A program made the position numbers and the translations under genes. Positions 1 to 6,524 of a stretch of 37,364 nucleotides of DNA are shown in pieces. Numbering within the stretch: the stretch's first letter is position 1; every line of letters begins with the position of its first letter. The notes under the pieces were generated by a model. The model searched no databases. It saw nothing but the letters and a program-made list of their open reading frames with translations, and was not told the DNA's origin. The stretch lies in contig JASHOD010000097.1 in assembly GCA_030041295.1 (NCBI GenBank), positions 1 through 37,364 of the forward strand, given 5' to 3'. Source of the DNA: Nitrososphaerales archaeon. GTDB lineage: Archaea; Thermoproteota; Nitrososphaeria; Nitrososphaerales; CADDZS01.

Positions 1-18
1 TCTAAACAACTCTCTCAA

Positions 19-645
19 TCAAGAATAGGAAACTTTTGTGTCGGGGATGGCATCCTGTGGTGCGATTTCGACAGTCAAAAGAGCCATTTCCGGTCTTCTG
101 CGCTCAAAGGAGTTTATGTCAATCACTTTCATTTTGACAGGCACTTTGAAAGGAGAAGATGAATAAGATAAACTTCCTAATAGACCACAAATACCTACAA
201 TTTCATCGCCTACAGAAGAAACTCCAAGAGGAGATGGATCGTTTTTACCTATTAGGGCTTCGACAACCACTTGCACACCGCAATCAAGCAAGATATTAAC
301 CCTATCGACCTTCTCTTCAACCTTCGAAGCTTTTCGAGTGATCCCGGTTATAACTCCTTCAAAGTAAGATAGATTTGCTCTAAGAGGTTGGATGATTCTT
401 TTCACGGGATCAGATTCTCGTCCCAGATCTAGCATAGGTTCTTTCGTTAAGTCGATTAGCCACTCCCGCTGTCTTTCATGAGCTGTCTCCTTATCTAGCG
501 CCGCAGAATATTTCTTCAGCCAGAACTTGAATACAGAAATTGAAAGCTGAAGTTCTACGATTGAACCGATCATTATTCTGTGACCGAAGGATTCCCAGTC
601 CCAGTCATCTATAGCTACTGTAAATTCTTGATACGAGGACAACAT
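19..645 (-). CDS. Hypothetical protein, 208 aa
   Basis: I do not recognise this family. The N-terminal 90 residues look helical, with several aromatic residues near the start (DWDWES around residue 14). Residues about 93-180 alternate hydrophobic and polar residues as in a beta-barrel such as an OB fold (FEGVITGITRK, then VNILLDCGVQVVVEAL), but that is only an impression. No signal peptide or membrane segment is visible. It starts with ATG at 645, nine bases after the stop of the small membrane-protein gene at 655-792, so the two are probably co-transcribed leftward. Whether this pair belongs to the neighbouring casposon-like element or to the host chromosome cannot be decided from the sequence. 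Confidence 0.6.
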   Translation of the reverse strand: MLSSYQEFTVAIDDWDWESFGHRIMIGSIVELQLSISVFKFWLKKYSAALDKETAHERQREWLIDLTKEPMLDLGRESDPVKRIIQPLRANLSYFEGVITGITRKASKVEEKVDRVNILLDCGVQVVVEALIGKNDPSPLGVSSVGDEIVGICGLLGSLSYSSSPFKVPVKMKVIDINSFERRRPEMALLTVEIAPQDAIPDTKVSYS

Positions 646-654
646 ACTTCGGTA

Positions 655-792
655 CTACTCTCTATCTGGTAAATCAATTCGGTTTCTCCGTTTCCGATCT
701 CGAAGTCCCGCCATCAAAAGCACAACTAGAAAAATGGCAAAAATGATCACCGCAATTTCAGCCTCAATTGGTGGAATATTCTCGCCAGTCAT
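655..792 (-). CDS. Small single-span membrane protein, 45 aa
   Basis: A 45-codon frame runs from ATG at 792 to TAG at 655. The layout is typical of a real small membrane protein. A short polar, acidic N-terminus (MTGENIPP) is followed by one hydrophobic span at about residues 12-30 (AVIIFAIFLVVLL). A strongly basic stretch (RDRKRRNR) and a short acidic tail come next. By the positive-inside rule the C-terminus should be cytoplasmic. It ends nine bases before the next leftward gene (start 645), which suggests an operon. Its start lies 30 bases beyond the casposase stop. The function is unknown, and the call rests on topology and spacing only. Confidence 0.5.
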   Translation of the reverse strand: MTGENIPPIEAEIAVIIFAIFLVVLLMAGLRDRKRRNRIDLPDRE

Positions 793-822
793 TGTGAATA
801 ACTAATCCTCAAAATCGCTTTC

Positions 823-1947
823 TTAAACAAAATACCGCTTTGTATTGTTATAGACGCGAAGCGAACCTGTTTGTTCTAATCTCCTCTTTTGATACCATAA
901 TGTGGACTTGTTCATTCCCAGTTCTCGATAAGACTTTGTCAGCACCTTGTCTTTCATGTCTTCACTCTCAAAGATTGCATTAACGTGAATAGTTCGAAGA
1001 TTGAAGATTAGATTGTCTCTCTTTCCGAGTAAATAGTTAGCTAGAATTCGACAATTCAAAATGATCTCTTCCAAGCTTAGATTGAATCTCAGTTTCTCGA
1101 AGAGTAGTTTAATCGTTTCAGAATCTAGCACTACCTCGAAACCGTCAGTCAGATAGTAAGTTTTGTTCTTAGTCCGTCTTAACTGCTCTAAAGTTTGGAG
1201 AACAGAGTAATCGCAATTCGAACGCCAAAGTTCCATCATATCAAAGACTAGGCTCTTGCTTGGAGTCATATCGTGAAGAAATGGAATAGAGTTATCTAAT
1301 CCAATAGAATTGAGAGCTCTCTTGGCGTATGTTTGCAAACAAGCATACGAATAATTCAGTAAGGCGTTAGGCAGATCAGCTGCATGCTTGTTGCTCTTCG
1401 TCTGATTTCTTCTTTGGAAATCGTAGCCTAGCTCGAGACAAGCCTTTCCAAACTCAGTAAAGTAAGCTGTCGCGTATCTAGCTTCGTGGTTTCTAAGGAA
1501 ATCAGTCGAGCTGGCAAATCGGATCGCCTCGACCTTTGGAATTGAAATCGATGGGTAATTCTGCGAGAGAGATTCGAGTAATTCCTTTTGTCTTTGAGTC
1601 TTTGTTTCGACAAGAGTTCTTGCTATTTTGAGATGAAGCTCTCTATCGACGTACGCTTTGTACTGAGCTATCTTTAGCTCGTTAGAAATAGGCTCTTCGG
1701 GTAGAAATTGTCCTAGCACGTTACCTCTCCAATCGAGAATGGTCAAGGATACTGCATGCTTGACTAGCCAATTGATAGCTGCGAATGAAATGTAACCTTG
1801 AGCTCTTTGTATTAGGATTGAATCATACGGAATGTCTCTAGGCTTGAATTGCTCTATGACTGTATTGTGTGCCTTATCTTTGATAACTAACGAGTAATTA
1901 TCGTCACCAAGAGAACAGGCTTCTGCATCAATGTAGAGGGGTCTCAT
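823..1947 (-). CDS. Casposase (Cas1-family integrase with C-terminal HTH)
   Basis: Cas1-family integrase of 374 aa. The metal-binding triad of Cas1 is visible as E155 (in RNHEARYATAYF), H225 (in PFLHDMTPSKSL) and D236 (in VFDMMELWR). The family's conserved DLPNALLNYSYACL helix lies at 191-204. Residues about 331-374 add a helix-turn-helix (YRELGMNKSTLW) not found in ordinary CRISPR Cas1 but usual in casposases, which integrate casposon DNA at specific targets. No cas2, effector cas gene or CRISPR array accompanies it. The gene starts with ATG at 1947 and faces away from the element's operon across a 386-base control region. Its C-terminus matches a decayed copy at 9863-10094. All catalytic residues are present, so it may be active. 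Confidence 0.88.
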   Translation of the reverse strand: MRPLYIDAEACSLGDDNYSLVIKDKAHNTVIEQFKPRDIPYDSILIQRAQGYISFAAINWLVKHAVSLTILDWRGNVLGQFLPEEPISNELKIAQYKAYVDRELHLKIARTLVETKTQRQKELLESLSQNYPSISIPKVEAIRFASSTDFLRNHEARYATAYFTEFGKACLELGYDFQRRNQTKSNKHAADLPNALLNYSYACLQTYAKRALNSIGLDNSIPFLHDMTPSKSLVFDMMELWRSNCDYSVLQTLEQLRRTKNKTYYLTDGFEVVLDSETIKLLFEKLRFNLSLEEIILNCRILANYLLGKRDNLIFNLRTIHVNAIFESEDMKDKVLTKSYRELGMNKSTLWYQKRRLEQTGSLRVYNNTKRYFV

Positions 1948-2333
1948 TTCAATCCTGATTTTTGGAATAAAGAAACCCTATTTGGCCTTTACTAAGTGAG
2001 CTTAACTTGACTGTTTCTTGACAGATTTCTATGTAGCATCGTACATCATCTATGCGATGTGATGGCGGTAATATGGCGGTAACTGAGGGCTAGATGCCGG
2101 TAATAGACCCCTATTGCAAGGCTATTTCGACCCTATCACAAGGGTGTTTTAGGCTATTTTGGAGCACTTTTGACAGTTTTTCAAGCATTTAACCCGATAG
2201 CGAATAGGAAAAAAAGAAAAGTTTCTCTTGTCAATTTACTTTGTACTTGTTCAAAAATCGTCTAACTGTTCAAAAGTATAGGATTAGATAGTGCGCCCTA
2301 AACCATCCCATTCAATGAGGTATTGTTTTAAAC
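1948..2333. promoter_or_regulatory. Divergent control region of the casposon-like element
   Basis: This 386-base non-coding stretch separates the leftward casposase from the rightward operon. It has three copies of ATGSCGGTAA (2062-2071, 2073-2082, 2094-2103), whose starts are 11 and 21 bases apart, about one and two helical turns, so all face the same side of the DNA. A second, looser repeat follows: CCCTAT at 2108-2113 and 2131-2136, and GGCTATTT at 2120-2127 and 2152-2159. Such a layout suits an operator for the element's own RHH protein, a replication iteron region or a casposase site; the sequence alone does not choose. Further right it is A/T-rich up to the ATG at 2334. Confidence 0.5.
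2062..2103 (+). repeat. Three helically phased ATGSCGGTAA repeats
   Basis: Two exact copies of ATGGCGGTAA (2062-2071 and 2073-2082) and one copy with a single change, ATGCCGGTAA (2094-2103). The start-to-start distances of 11 and 21 bases are multiples of the helical repeat. They lie between the divergently transcribed casposase and the RHH-led operon. Confidence 0.65.
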
Positions 2334-2558
2334 ATGAATAACGCCTTAAACGAAAGAATGGAAAGAAGAATAAGACTCACAAAAGCAATTCGAAAGCACG
2401 TACTGGAGATAGCGGAGAGAGAAGATATCGACGTTTCAGATGTCATATCGAAAGCTCTAGAGCTTTACGAAAAGAAATCAAAGAGAAAGTCAGTAGCTTT
2501 GAATCAGACTGTCCCTAGCACGAATCAAATTACGAATGAGGTTACAAACACGAATTGA
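2334..2558 (+). CDS. Ribbon-helix-helix (CopG-like) regulator
   Basis: A 74-aa protein whose residues about 11-48 fit a ribbon-helix-helix fold: a short basic strand (RRIRLTKAI), a helix (RKHVLEIAERED) and a second helix (VSDVISKALELYEKK), followed by a polar, asparagine/threonine-rich tail. RHH proteins are dimeric DNA-binding regulators. As the first gene of the element's rightward operon, it is the natural candidate to bind the phased repeats at 2062-2103. It starts with ATG at 2334. Its TGA stop overlaps the TTG start of the ATPase gene (TTGA, 2555-2558), which suggests coupled translation. Confidence 0.65.
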   Translation: MNNALNERMERRIRLTKAIRKHVLEIAEREDIDVSDVISKALELYEKKSKRKSVALNQTVPSTNQITNEVTNTN

Positions 2559-3424
2559 GTCAGCTAGACACACCTAGCTCAAAAAGTGAAGCTGGTTATC
2601 ATAGTTACTTTTCGAGCAAGGTGACCCTATCTGACGAGCCGATACTGCTCACGATTAACCTAGTTCTCCAGACTGCATTTCTGAAAAGCTCGGCTGGCAA
2701 GCCTATCTCTCTTCTACTAATTGGAGAAGCTGGATTAGGGAAATCTCGAATCTTATCATGTATCGAACAAGTCTCGGAAGCGAGCTACGTCAATGATATT
2801 ACTCCAAAATATCTTGTCGAGTTTTTAGAGCAAGTAAAAAAGAAAGAAAAGAAATTTCTCGTAATTCCCGACTTTATCAGCTGCACTAGCCACAGCAAAA
2901 GCACTCGAAATACTCTAATTGCAATATTGAGAAGCATGACGGAAGAGGGCGTTACTAATCTTTCAGATTATCACTTGGAATTCAAGTCAGATGAACCAAT
3001 AAGAGCTGGATTGATTACAGCAATAACAAAGTCATCTCAAGAAGAGTTTGCGCGGAGCTGGAAAAGAACAGGATTCTTGTCTCGACTTTTGCCGTTTTCC
3101 TTCAATCATTCTCCTACAACAAGGACTCGAATCATGAATGATATCGATGAGGGAAAGAAGGACACTCTCTCTTTAGTTAAAATTAACGTAAACAGGAGGC
3201 CTCCTGTTACATCAGGTGACTCGCAATTGCTACGACAATTGAGAGCTTACGAAGAGTTATTGTCGAGTAAGACACAATCAGCTCCTTACAGACATCAGAT
3301 TCAACTTAACCGATTGGTCGAGGCTTCAGCTGTACTGAGGAATGACAACAAAGTAACTCAGCTAGATATTGACACAATACATAGACTATCCAATTGGATA
3401 AACTACGATTTCAAGGAGCTCTGA
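2555..3424 (+). CDS. P-loop ATPase of the casposon-like element
   Basis: A 289-aa AAA-like ATPase. Walker A is GEAGLGKS at 57-64. A Walker B-like strand FLVIPD at 101-106 ends in PD rather than DE. A sensor-1-like strand TAITKS at 155-160 precedes an arginine-containing segment (WKRTGFLSRLLPFSF, about 169-183) that could hold the arginine finger. Residues 225-289 look like a helical lid or winged-helix tail. I cannot assign a named family; it may be a replication or transposition helper ATPase. The start is TTG at 2555, overlapping the preceding stop. It precedes the next gene by seven bases. Confidence 0.72.
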   Translation: MSQLDTPSSKSEAGYHSYFSSKVTLSDEPILLTINLVLQTAFLKSSAGKPISLLLIGEAGLGKSRILSCIEQVSEASYVNDITPKYLVEFLEQVKKKEKKFLVIPDFISCTSHSKSTRNTLIAILRSMTEEGVTNLSDYHLEFKSDEPIRAGLITAITKSSQEEFARSWKRTGFLSRLLPFSFNHSPTTRTRIMNDIDEGKKDTLSLVKINVNRRPPVTSGDSQLLRQLRAYEELLSSKTQSAPYRHQIQLNRLVEASAVLRNDNKVTQLDIDTIHRLSNWINYDFKEL

Positions 3425-3431
3425 GATAATC

Positions 3432-3797
3432 TTGACAGAATTAGAGCAATTAGAAACGGATACTCACTTTGCTTCTCTAAAGAGACTGCTTGACAGAGCT
3501 GGAAATCTCGACAATTTAGAAAGGTATTTCGGAAGAAAGCGAGGCCTCACTATCAAGCAAGCTCGATTATTTTCTCAATACTATGAAAGAAAAGAGGAGA
3601 AACGAAAGAAGCTCGAAACTCGCTTGAAAGAAGCTCCTCTTACTGCTTCCGAGATAAGATACAGAAAGGGACACCCTAGCCATAAAGTCACGAAATTGAA
3701 GAACGGTATAATTGCAATACGAAATACAAAGGGGAGATTCGTCAAGATTCCGAGATATTTCAAGCAAGTAACTAAGAGGGCTCGGTCAAAGCATTGA
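3432..3797 (+). CDS. Small basic protein, 121 aa, casposon-like operon
   Basis: No family is recognised. The protein is very rich in lysine and arginine, with a helical middle part (YYERKEEKRKKLETRL, about residues 50-65) that may form a coiled coil. The basic C-terminal third contains HKVTKLKNGIIAIRNTKGRF, about 84-103. The charge suggests nucleic-acid binding. It starts with TTG at 3432. Its TGA overlaps the TTG start of the next gene (TTGA, 3794-3797), the same overlap seen between the first two genes of the operon, so expression is probably coupled to the primase-like protein. Confidence 0.55.
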   Translation: MTELEQLETDTHFASLKRLLDRAGNLDNLERYFGRKRGLTIKQARLFSQYYERKEEKRKKLETRLKEAPLTASEIRYRKGHPSHKVTKLKNGIIAIRNTKGRFVKIPRYFKQVTKRARSKH

Positions 3798-4267
3798 CAA
3801 GATACCGTTATTTTGCTCGAAGAAATGAGCTCTTGCTAGATATTGACAATCGAAAATCAATCAAGATTTTTCTGAAGAATCTTCCAATAATCGCTGTCAC
3901 AGCAAAGAAAGTAATTCCGCTATCGACTCGACTTAATCACTTACATGTTTACATCAAATTGCAGAAGAAATTCAATTACAGTACTCTGTTTTCTCTTGCT
4001 GGTTGGTTAGGTTCCGATCTACGAAGAGAATCAGCAAACTATTCTCGATTACTCTCAGGAGCTAGGAAGCCGGCTCTTCTTATTGAGTATCAAAGAGTGA
4101 GAGACTTTCGAGAGCCTGATCTGGTCTGCAAGTGTCCTAGAAATTATCCTGATACCAAAAGGAAAATGCCGTCTTGCCAACATTTAATCAATTTCAGGCC
4201 TTTTCATTTCTACGAAGGAACATTGTTGCATCAGGTGAACAAATTAATCAGAACAGAAACCGCATAA
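3794..4267 (+). CDS. Possible minimal primase (AEP-like) with zinc-binding tail
   Basis: A 157-aa protein. Residues 11-18 read NELLLDID, the hhhDhD pattern of archaeo-eukaryotic primase (AEP) motif I, with D16 and D18. About 30 residues on, NHLHVYIKL (48-56) gives an H-x-H that fits AEP motif II. The C-terminal part has C112, C114, C128 and H130 spaced as a possible zinc site (VCKCP, then SCQHL). The order suggests a stripped-down primase able to prime element replication without a polymerase gene. The H-x-H could instead be an HUH Rep motif, but no nucleophile tyrosine motif is evident behind it. No AEP motif III is obvious. The start is TTG 3794, overlapping the previous stop. Confidence 0.4.
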   Translation: MTRYRYFARRNELLLDIDNRKSIKIFLKNLPIIAVTAKKVIPLSTRLNHLHVYIKLQKKFNYSTLFSLAGWLGSDLRRESANYSRLLSGARKPALLIEYQRVRDFREPDLVCKCPRNYPDTKRKMPSCQHLINFRPFHFYEGTLLHQVNKLIRTETA

Positions 4268-4273
4268 GGCCTC

Positions 4274-4825
4274 ATGCTTGATTTAATAGTCAAACATTTC
4301 AGAACCAGCTTTATGAGTAGTTTACATATCGCTACGAGTATCTCAAATGAAATTGGAGCGATAGGAGAGAAGATAGCGAGAGATTGGCTAATACAGCACA
4401 ATTATGCAGTTCTTCCAATCTGGGGAACGTGGAAGGATTCGGATGAATATTTGCGGTTCAAAAAAGATTATTCGATAAGCCCGCTAGGCCTTGGATTGAT
4501 GAACGACCAATTCGAAAATGAAATCAAATTGACGAAGAAACTCTTCACTTTAGAAGAGCAGAAGCGATTAAGGTCACTCTTGAAAGATGTTGAAAAAATG
4601 AAACGAACTTTAGACCTGAAGCATGGTCGTATTTATATCCAGCCAGACATTCTAGCTCGGATTCCAGAGCTCACCTTCATCGAAGTAAAAGTGAATGATT
4701 CACAGCTGAGACGAGGTCAGAAAGAATTTCTAGATTTAGCAAGGATGAATGGATTTGGAACAAAAATAATGCGCGTATCCGTTCAAATTGTATCGGAGGT
4801 AATAATGAAAGACATTCACTTTTAG
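4274..4825 (+). CDS. PD-(D/E)xK nuclease, resolvase-like
   Basis: A 183-aa nuclease-like protein. Residues 26-40 (EIGAIGEKIARDWLI) fit the first helix of a PD-(D/E)xK fold with its glutamate, E32. The core motif follows as P124-D125, then E137-V138-K139 (TFIEVKVN) and Q149 in the next helix (RRGQKEFLDL). This order is shared by Hjc-type Holliday junction resolvases, VRR-NUC and related restriction-type nucleases. Residues 83-115 form a charged helical insertion. In a casposon context such a nuclease could resolve replication or integration intermediates. It starts with ATG at 4274, six bases after the previous stop. Confidence 0.65.
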   Translation: MLDLIVKHFRTSFMSSLHIATSISNEIGAIGEKIARDWLIQHNYAVLPIWGTWKDSDEYLRFKKDYSISPLGLGLMNDQFENEIKLTKKLFTLEEQKRLRSLLKDVEKMKRTLDLKHGRIYIQPDILARIPELTFIEVKVNDSQLRRGQKEFLDLARMNGFGTKIMRVSVQIVSEVIMKDIHF

Positions 4826-4830
4826 GAGGA
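4824..4830 (+). promoter_or_regulatory. Strong Shine-Dalgarno of the HNH gene
   Basis: AGGAGGA at 4824-4830 lies six bases before the ATG at 4837 and overlaps the TAG stop of the nuclease gene. Most other genes of this element start with TTG and are coupled by overlap, so this is the one start set by a clear ribosome-binding site. Confidence 0.6.
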
Positions 4831-4836
4831 GCAAAA

Positions 4837-5169
4837 ATGAAACTCCCTATAAACTACGAAAAGTCTTCGCCAAAACAGAGAATAGAGGCGCGCGAAGAAT
4901 ACGTAAAGAAGCAAAACGGCCTCTGTTGTTTTTGTCGTTTTTCTCTTTCCGAGCCTACCCCAGATTCCGTCAAAGAAAAACATCCCTTGAAGATTATCTA
5001 CGAAAATAATTCAATGATCGCAATACCCAAACAAAAAGGCAAAACTTCTTCTTTCCCCAAGGGAATGTTAGATCATCCGATTCATTTGCATCACGACCAT
5101 AATACAGGATTGACTATTGGAGCAATTCACGCATATTGTAACGTCATTTCTTTTGTCTACTTGGAGTAG
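4837..5169 (+). CDS. HNH endonuclease
   Basis: A 110-aa HNH nuclease. A cysteine cluster near residue 30 (GLCCFCRF) and a late cysteine-asparagine pair (AYCN, C101) flank the catalytic-type segment HLHHDHNTG at 83-91. This resembles the endonuclease VII/recombination-endonuclease branch of HNH proteins. HNH nucleases accompany casposase in several casposon families, which supports the identity of the element. ATG at 4837 follows a strong Shine-Dalgarno. It is the last gene of the rightward operon and converges on the leftward gene at 5226-5960. Confidence 0.75.
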   Translation: MKLPINYEKSSPKQRIEAREEYVKKQNGLCCFCRFSLSEPTPDSVKEKHPLKIIYENNSMIAIPKQKGKTSSFPKGMLDHPIHLHHDHNTGLTIGAIHAYCNVISFVYLE

Positions 5170-5181
5170 ATGTTAGTTTTA

Positions 5182-5239
5182 GGAGGAGGAGGAGGAGCCC
5201 ATTTCTTATCTCGCCGCGCCTTGCGCTATTGAGCGCAAG
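5182..5239. repeat. (GGA)5 tract and hairpin at the end of the casposon operon
   Basis: Downstream of the HNH stop are five GGA units (5182-5196), then TCGCCGCG (5211-5218). A perfect hairpin follows: CTTGCGCT and AGCGCAAG around a four-base loop (5220-5239). The hairpin overlaps the stop of the convergent gene (TAG at 5226-5228) and could end transcription from both sides. A (TCC)n tract with CGCGGCGA at 8439-8470 repeats the GGA/TCGCCGCG pair in inverted orientation. Confidence 0.45.
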
Positions 5240-5960
5240 TATGCAAAGAGAATACGCCGAAGTGCTCCTGCGGTACTCCCACTACCGCTCTGGCGAGGAT
5301 ATTGGGTGTAACCTGCCTACGGTTGCACCCAGTAATGACGAAACGTGCACCGCCGATACGAGAGTAACTATCACGGAGAACAAAGAATAGAAGCGGGTCA
5401 TCATCCGAACCTCTTGATATACGAACAGTACTTTCTAAGGAGGCTCCTTTGCTCGGCATGAGATTTCCTTTTCTATCAAAAGAGCAAAGAGCCGAGCTTC
5501 TTGGCTTTATTGATTTTTTTGCCTTGCTTTTCCCTTTTTTCTTCAGTGCATAATATGCGCTTAAAGCGGTAACGCCTAACTTTTTGGCTATATCCCTATA
5601 ATTCATGCCTGATTCTGCAAGCTTTATTGCTTCTGCTTCCTGAGCTGATGTAATTTCTGCCTCAATAGCTTCGTCTATTAGATGATTTGTATCTCTACCG
5701 ATGCCTGCAATCCAAAAAGAATAATCGCTTTTTCCATTGTCATTGAATTTGGTTCTCAGTGAAATGTCCGAGCTAAAAGCAGGAAGCAAAAACTGGTAAG
5801 TAGGCAGGGCTAATTTAGGACCTACTATGCGCTTTGCTGACTGTGAAGCACTTGCTTTTTCATTTAACATGAATATTGGAATTCCATTGGCCCTTCCAAT
5901 TTCATGAAATCCTAATTCATTTCTTTTCCTTTCCAGTGCTGTCTGTGCTTCCTTCGTCAT
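5226..5960 (-). CDS. HTH-domain protein of unknown function, 244 aa
   Basis: Residues about 105-142 form a helix-turn-helix of the Hin/sigma-region-4 type (AIKLAESGMNYRDIAKKLGV, then a recognition-like helix TALSAYYALKK), followed by a lysine-rich linker. The N-terminal 100 residues and the C-terminal 90 are not recognised. A gene-internal inverted repeat (TGGGTGTAACC at 5303-5313 and GGTTGCACCCA at 5321-5331, one mismatch) sits in the part coding for the C-terminus. The ATG at 5960 overlaps the stop of the broken upstream gene as ATGA, so the two were once a coupled unit. It may be cargo of the casposon-like element or an unrelated accessory gene. Confidence 0.55.
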   Translation of the reverse strand: MTKEAQTALERKRNELGFHEIGRANGIPIFMLNEKASASQSAKRIVGPKLALPTYQFLLPAFSSDISLRTKFNDNGKSDYSFWIAGIGRDTNHLIDEAIEAEITSAQEAEAIKLAESGMNYRDIAKKLGVTALSAYYALKKKGKSKAKKSIKPRSSALCSFDRKGNLMPSKGASLESTVRISRGSDDDPLLFFVLRDSYSRIGGARFVITGCNRRQVTPNILARAVVGVPQEHFGVFSLHTCAQ

Positions 5961-6274
5961 AAGATCAGGGCATTAATAGAGCAATCTTCGCTATTAAATA
6001 ACATTCGATTCTGTGGCTCTCCTTGTTCAATCACTTGAATTCGAACAGGGGTTTGTGATTTAATTTCTTTTTTTATCAACGAGGGGCTAAGTTTTGTATA
6101 ATATTGCAGTATTGTAGCTGGCCTATCGCCTGTGTTTTCAATTACTACACTGATTGAAACGCGCTTTCAAAACTTTGAGTATTGTAAGTGTGCCTTACAA
6201 TGCCACGACTTCGATTTGTTTAGGACTTCTGTAGTCCATCGTTGAATTGATCTTTTCACAGTCTTTGAAGACAT
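5957..6274 (-). pseudogene. Broken gene with in-frame TGA, coupled to the HTH gene
   Basis: Reading leftward from ATG 6274, one frame of 106 codons stays in register to a TGA (5957-5959) that overlaps the ATG of the 5226-5960 gene. It is interrupted by one in-frame TGA at codon 36 (6167-6169). The 69 codons after it encode a plausible beta-rich segment (ISVVIENTGDRPATILQYY), similar in style to surface or CARDB-like domains. No ATG, GTG or TTG lies near its start. The simplest reading is a gene killed by a nonsense mutation. It is also possible that only the second half derives from a gene and the first half is chance. Confidence 0.45.
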
Positions 6275-6283
6275 ATCAAAGAA

Positions 6284-6524
6284 TTTAGGGCATGTCTGTT
6301 ATACGTTACGAGAGAGTATATGATAGTGAAACTAATAGAGCGAGTGAGTGAAAGAGTAAGGGAAAGAAAGAGAGAAAGTAAGAGGAAGTATAGATAAGGG
6401 GGGCCCACCTTTGCAACCCCCGCTTTCGTGCTTGCGTGTGTGCTTGTGAGTCTGAGATTCTGGCTGAAAGTAAGAGAGTGAGTGGGAGCGAGTGTTTGTA
6501 TGCATGCACACAGTATGCCCTAAA
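6284..6524. repeat. MITE-like short repeat with TTTAGGGCAT ends
   Basis: TTTAGGGCATGTCTG at 6284-6298 faces CAGTATGCCCTAAA at 6511-6524, giving imperfect inverted ends of about 14 bases around roughly 240 bases. The interior is low-complexity: purine-rich GAGT/AAAG runs, a G6 to C5 hairpin-prone block (about 6398-6421), then GTGT-rich sequence. The same end sequence recurs alone at 9346-9362 and, with a two-base deletion, at 12893-12906. The right end lies inside the 3' part of the membrane-protein gene at 6332-6802. No transposase is encoded and no target duplication is clear. Confidence 0.45.

Larger units (their letters stand above)
823..5169. mobile_element. Casposon-like integrated element (minimum extent)
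   Basis: The span contains a solo Cas1 with a C-terminal helix-turn-helix (casposase) on the minus strand. Opposite it lies a compact plus-strand operon of RHH regulator, P-loop ATPase, basic protein, primase-like protein, PD-(D/E)xK nuclease and HNH nuclease. Casposase plus HNH nuclease and other DNA-processing genes is the known signature of casposons. The block is visibly AT-richer than the core genes: line 3841-3900 is one third G+C by count, against about 58% at 24001-24060. No cas2, CRISPR array or family B DNA polymerase is present. I could not identify terminal inverted repeats or a target duplication, so the true ends may lie outside these limits. The 5226-5960 gene or the 19-792 pair could be cargo. 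Confidence 0.7.

Noticed and set aside
823..1947. Cas1 as part of a CRISPR-Cas adaptation module
   Set aside because: No cas2, cas4, effector gene or regularly spaced repeats anywhere in the window, and the C-terminal HTH is a casposase feature.
3842..3956. HUH rolling-circle Rep reading of the 3794-4267 product
   Set aside because: H-x-H is present but no convincing tyrosine motif follows, while LLLDID upstream fits an AEP primase better. Kept as an alternative only.
6030..6060. tRNA T-loop-like GAATTCGAAC
   Set aside because: The flanking bases do not form a T stem, and no acceptor or anticodon arm can be built on either strand.
2292..6291. GCCCTAAA (2293-2300) and TTTAGGGC (6284-6291) as terminal inverted repeats of the element
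   Set aside because: Only eight bases match, it would leave the casposase outside the element, and flanking bases do not extend the match.
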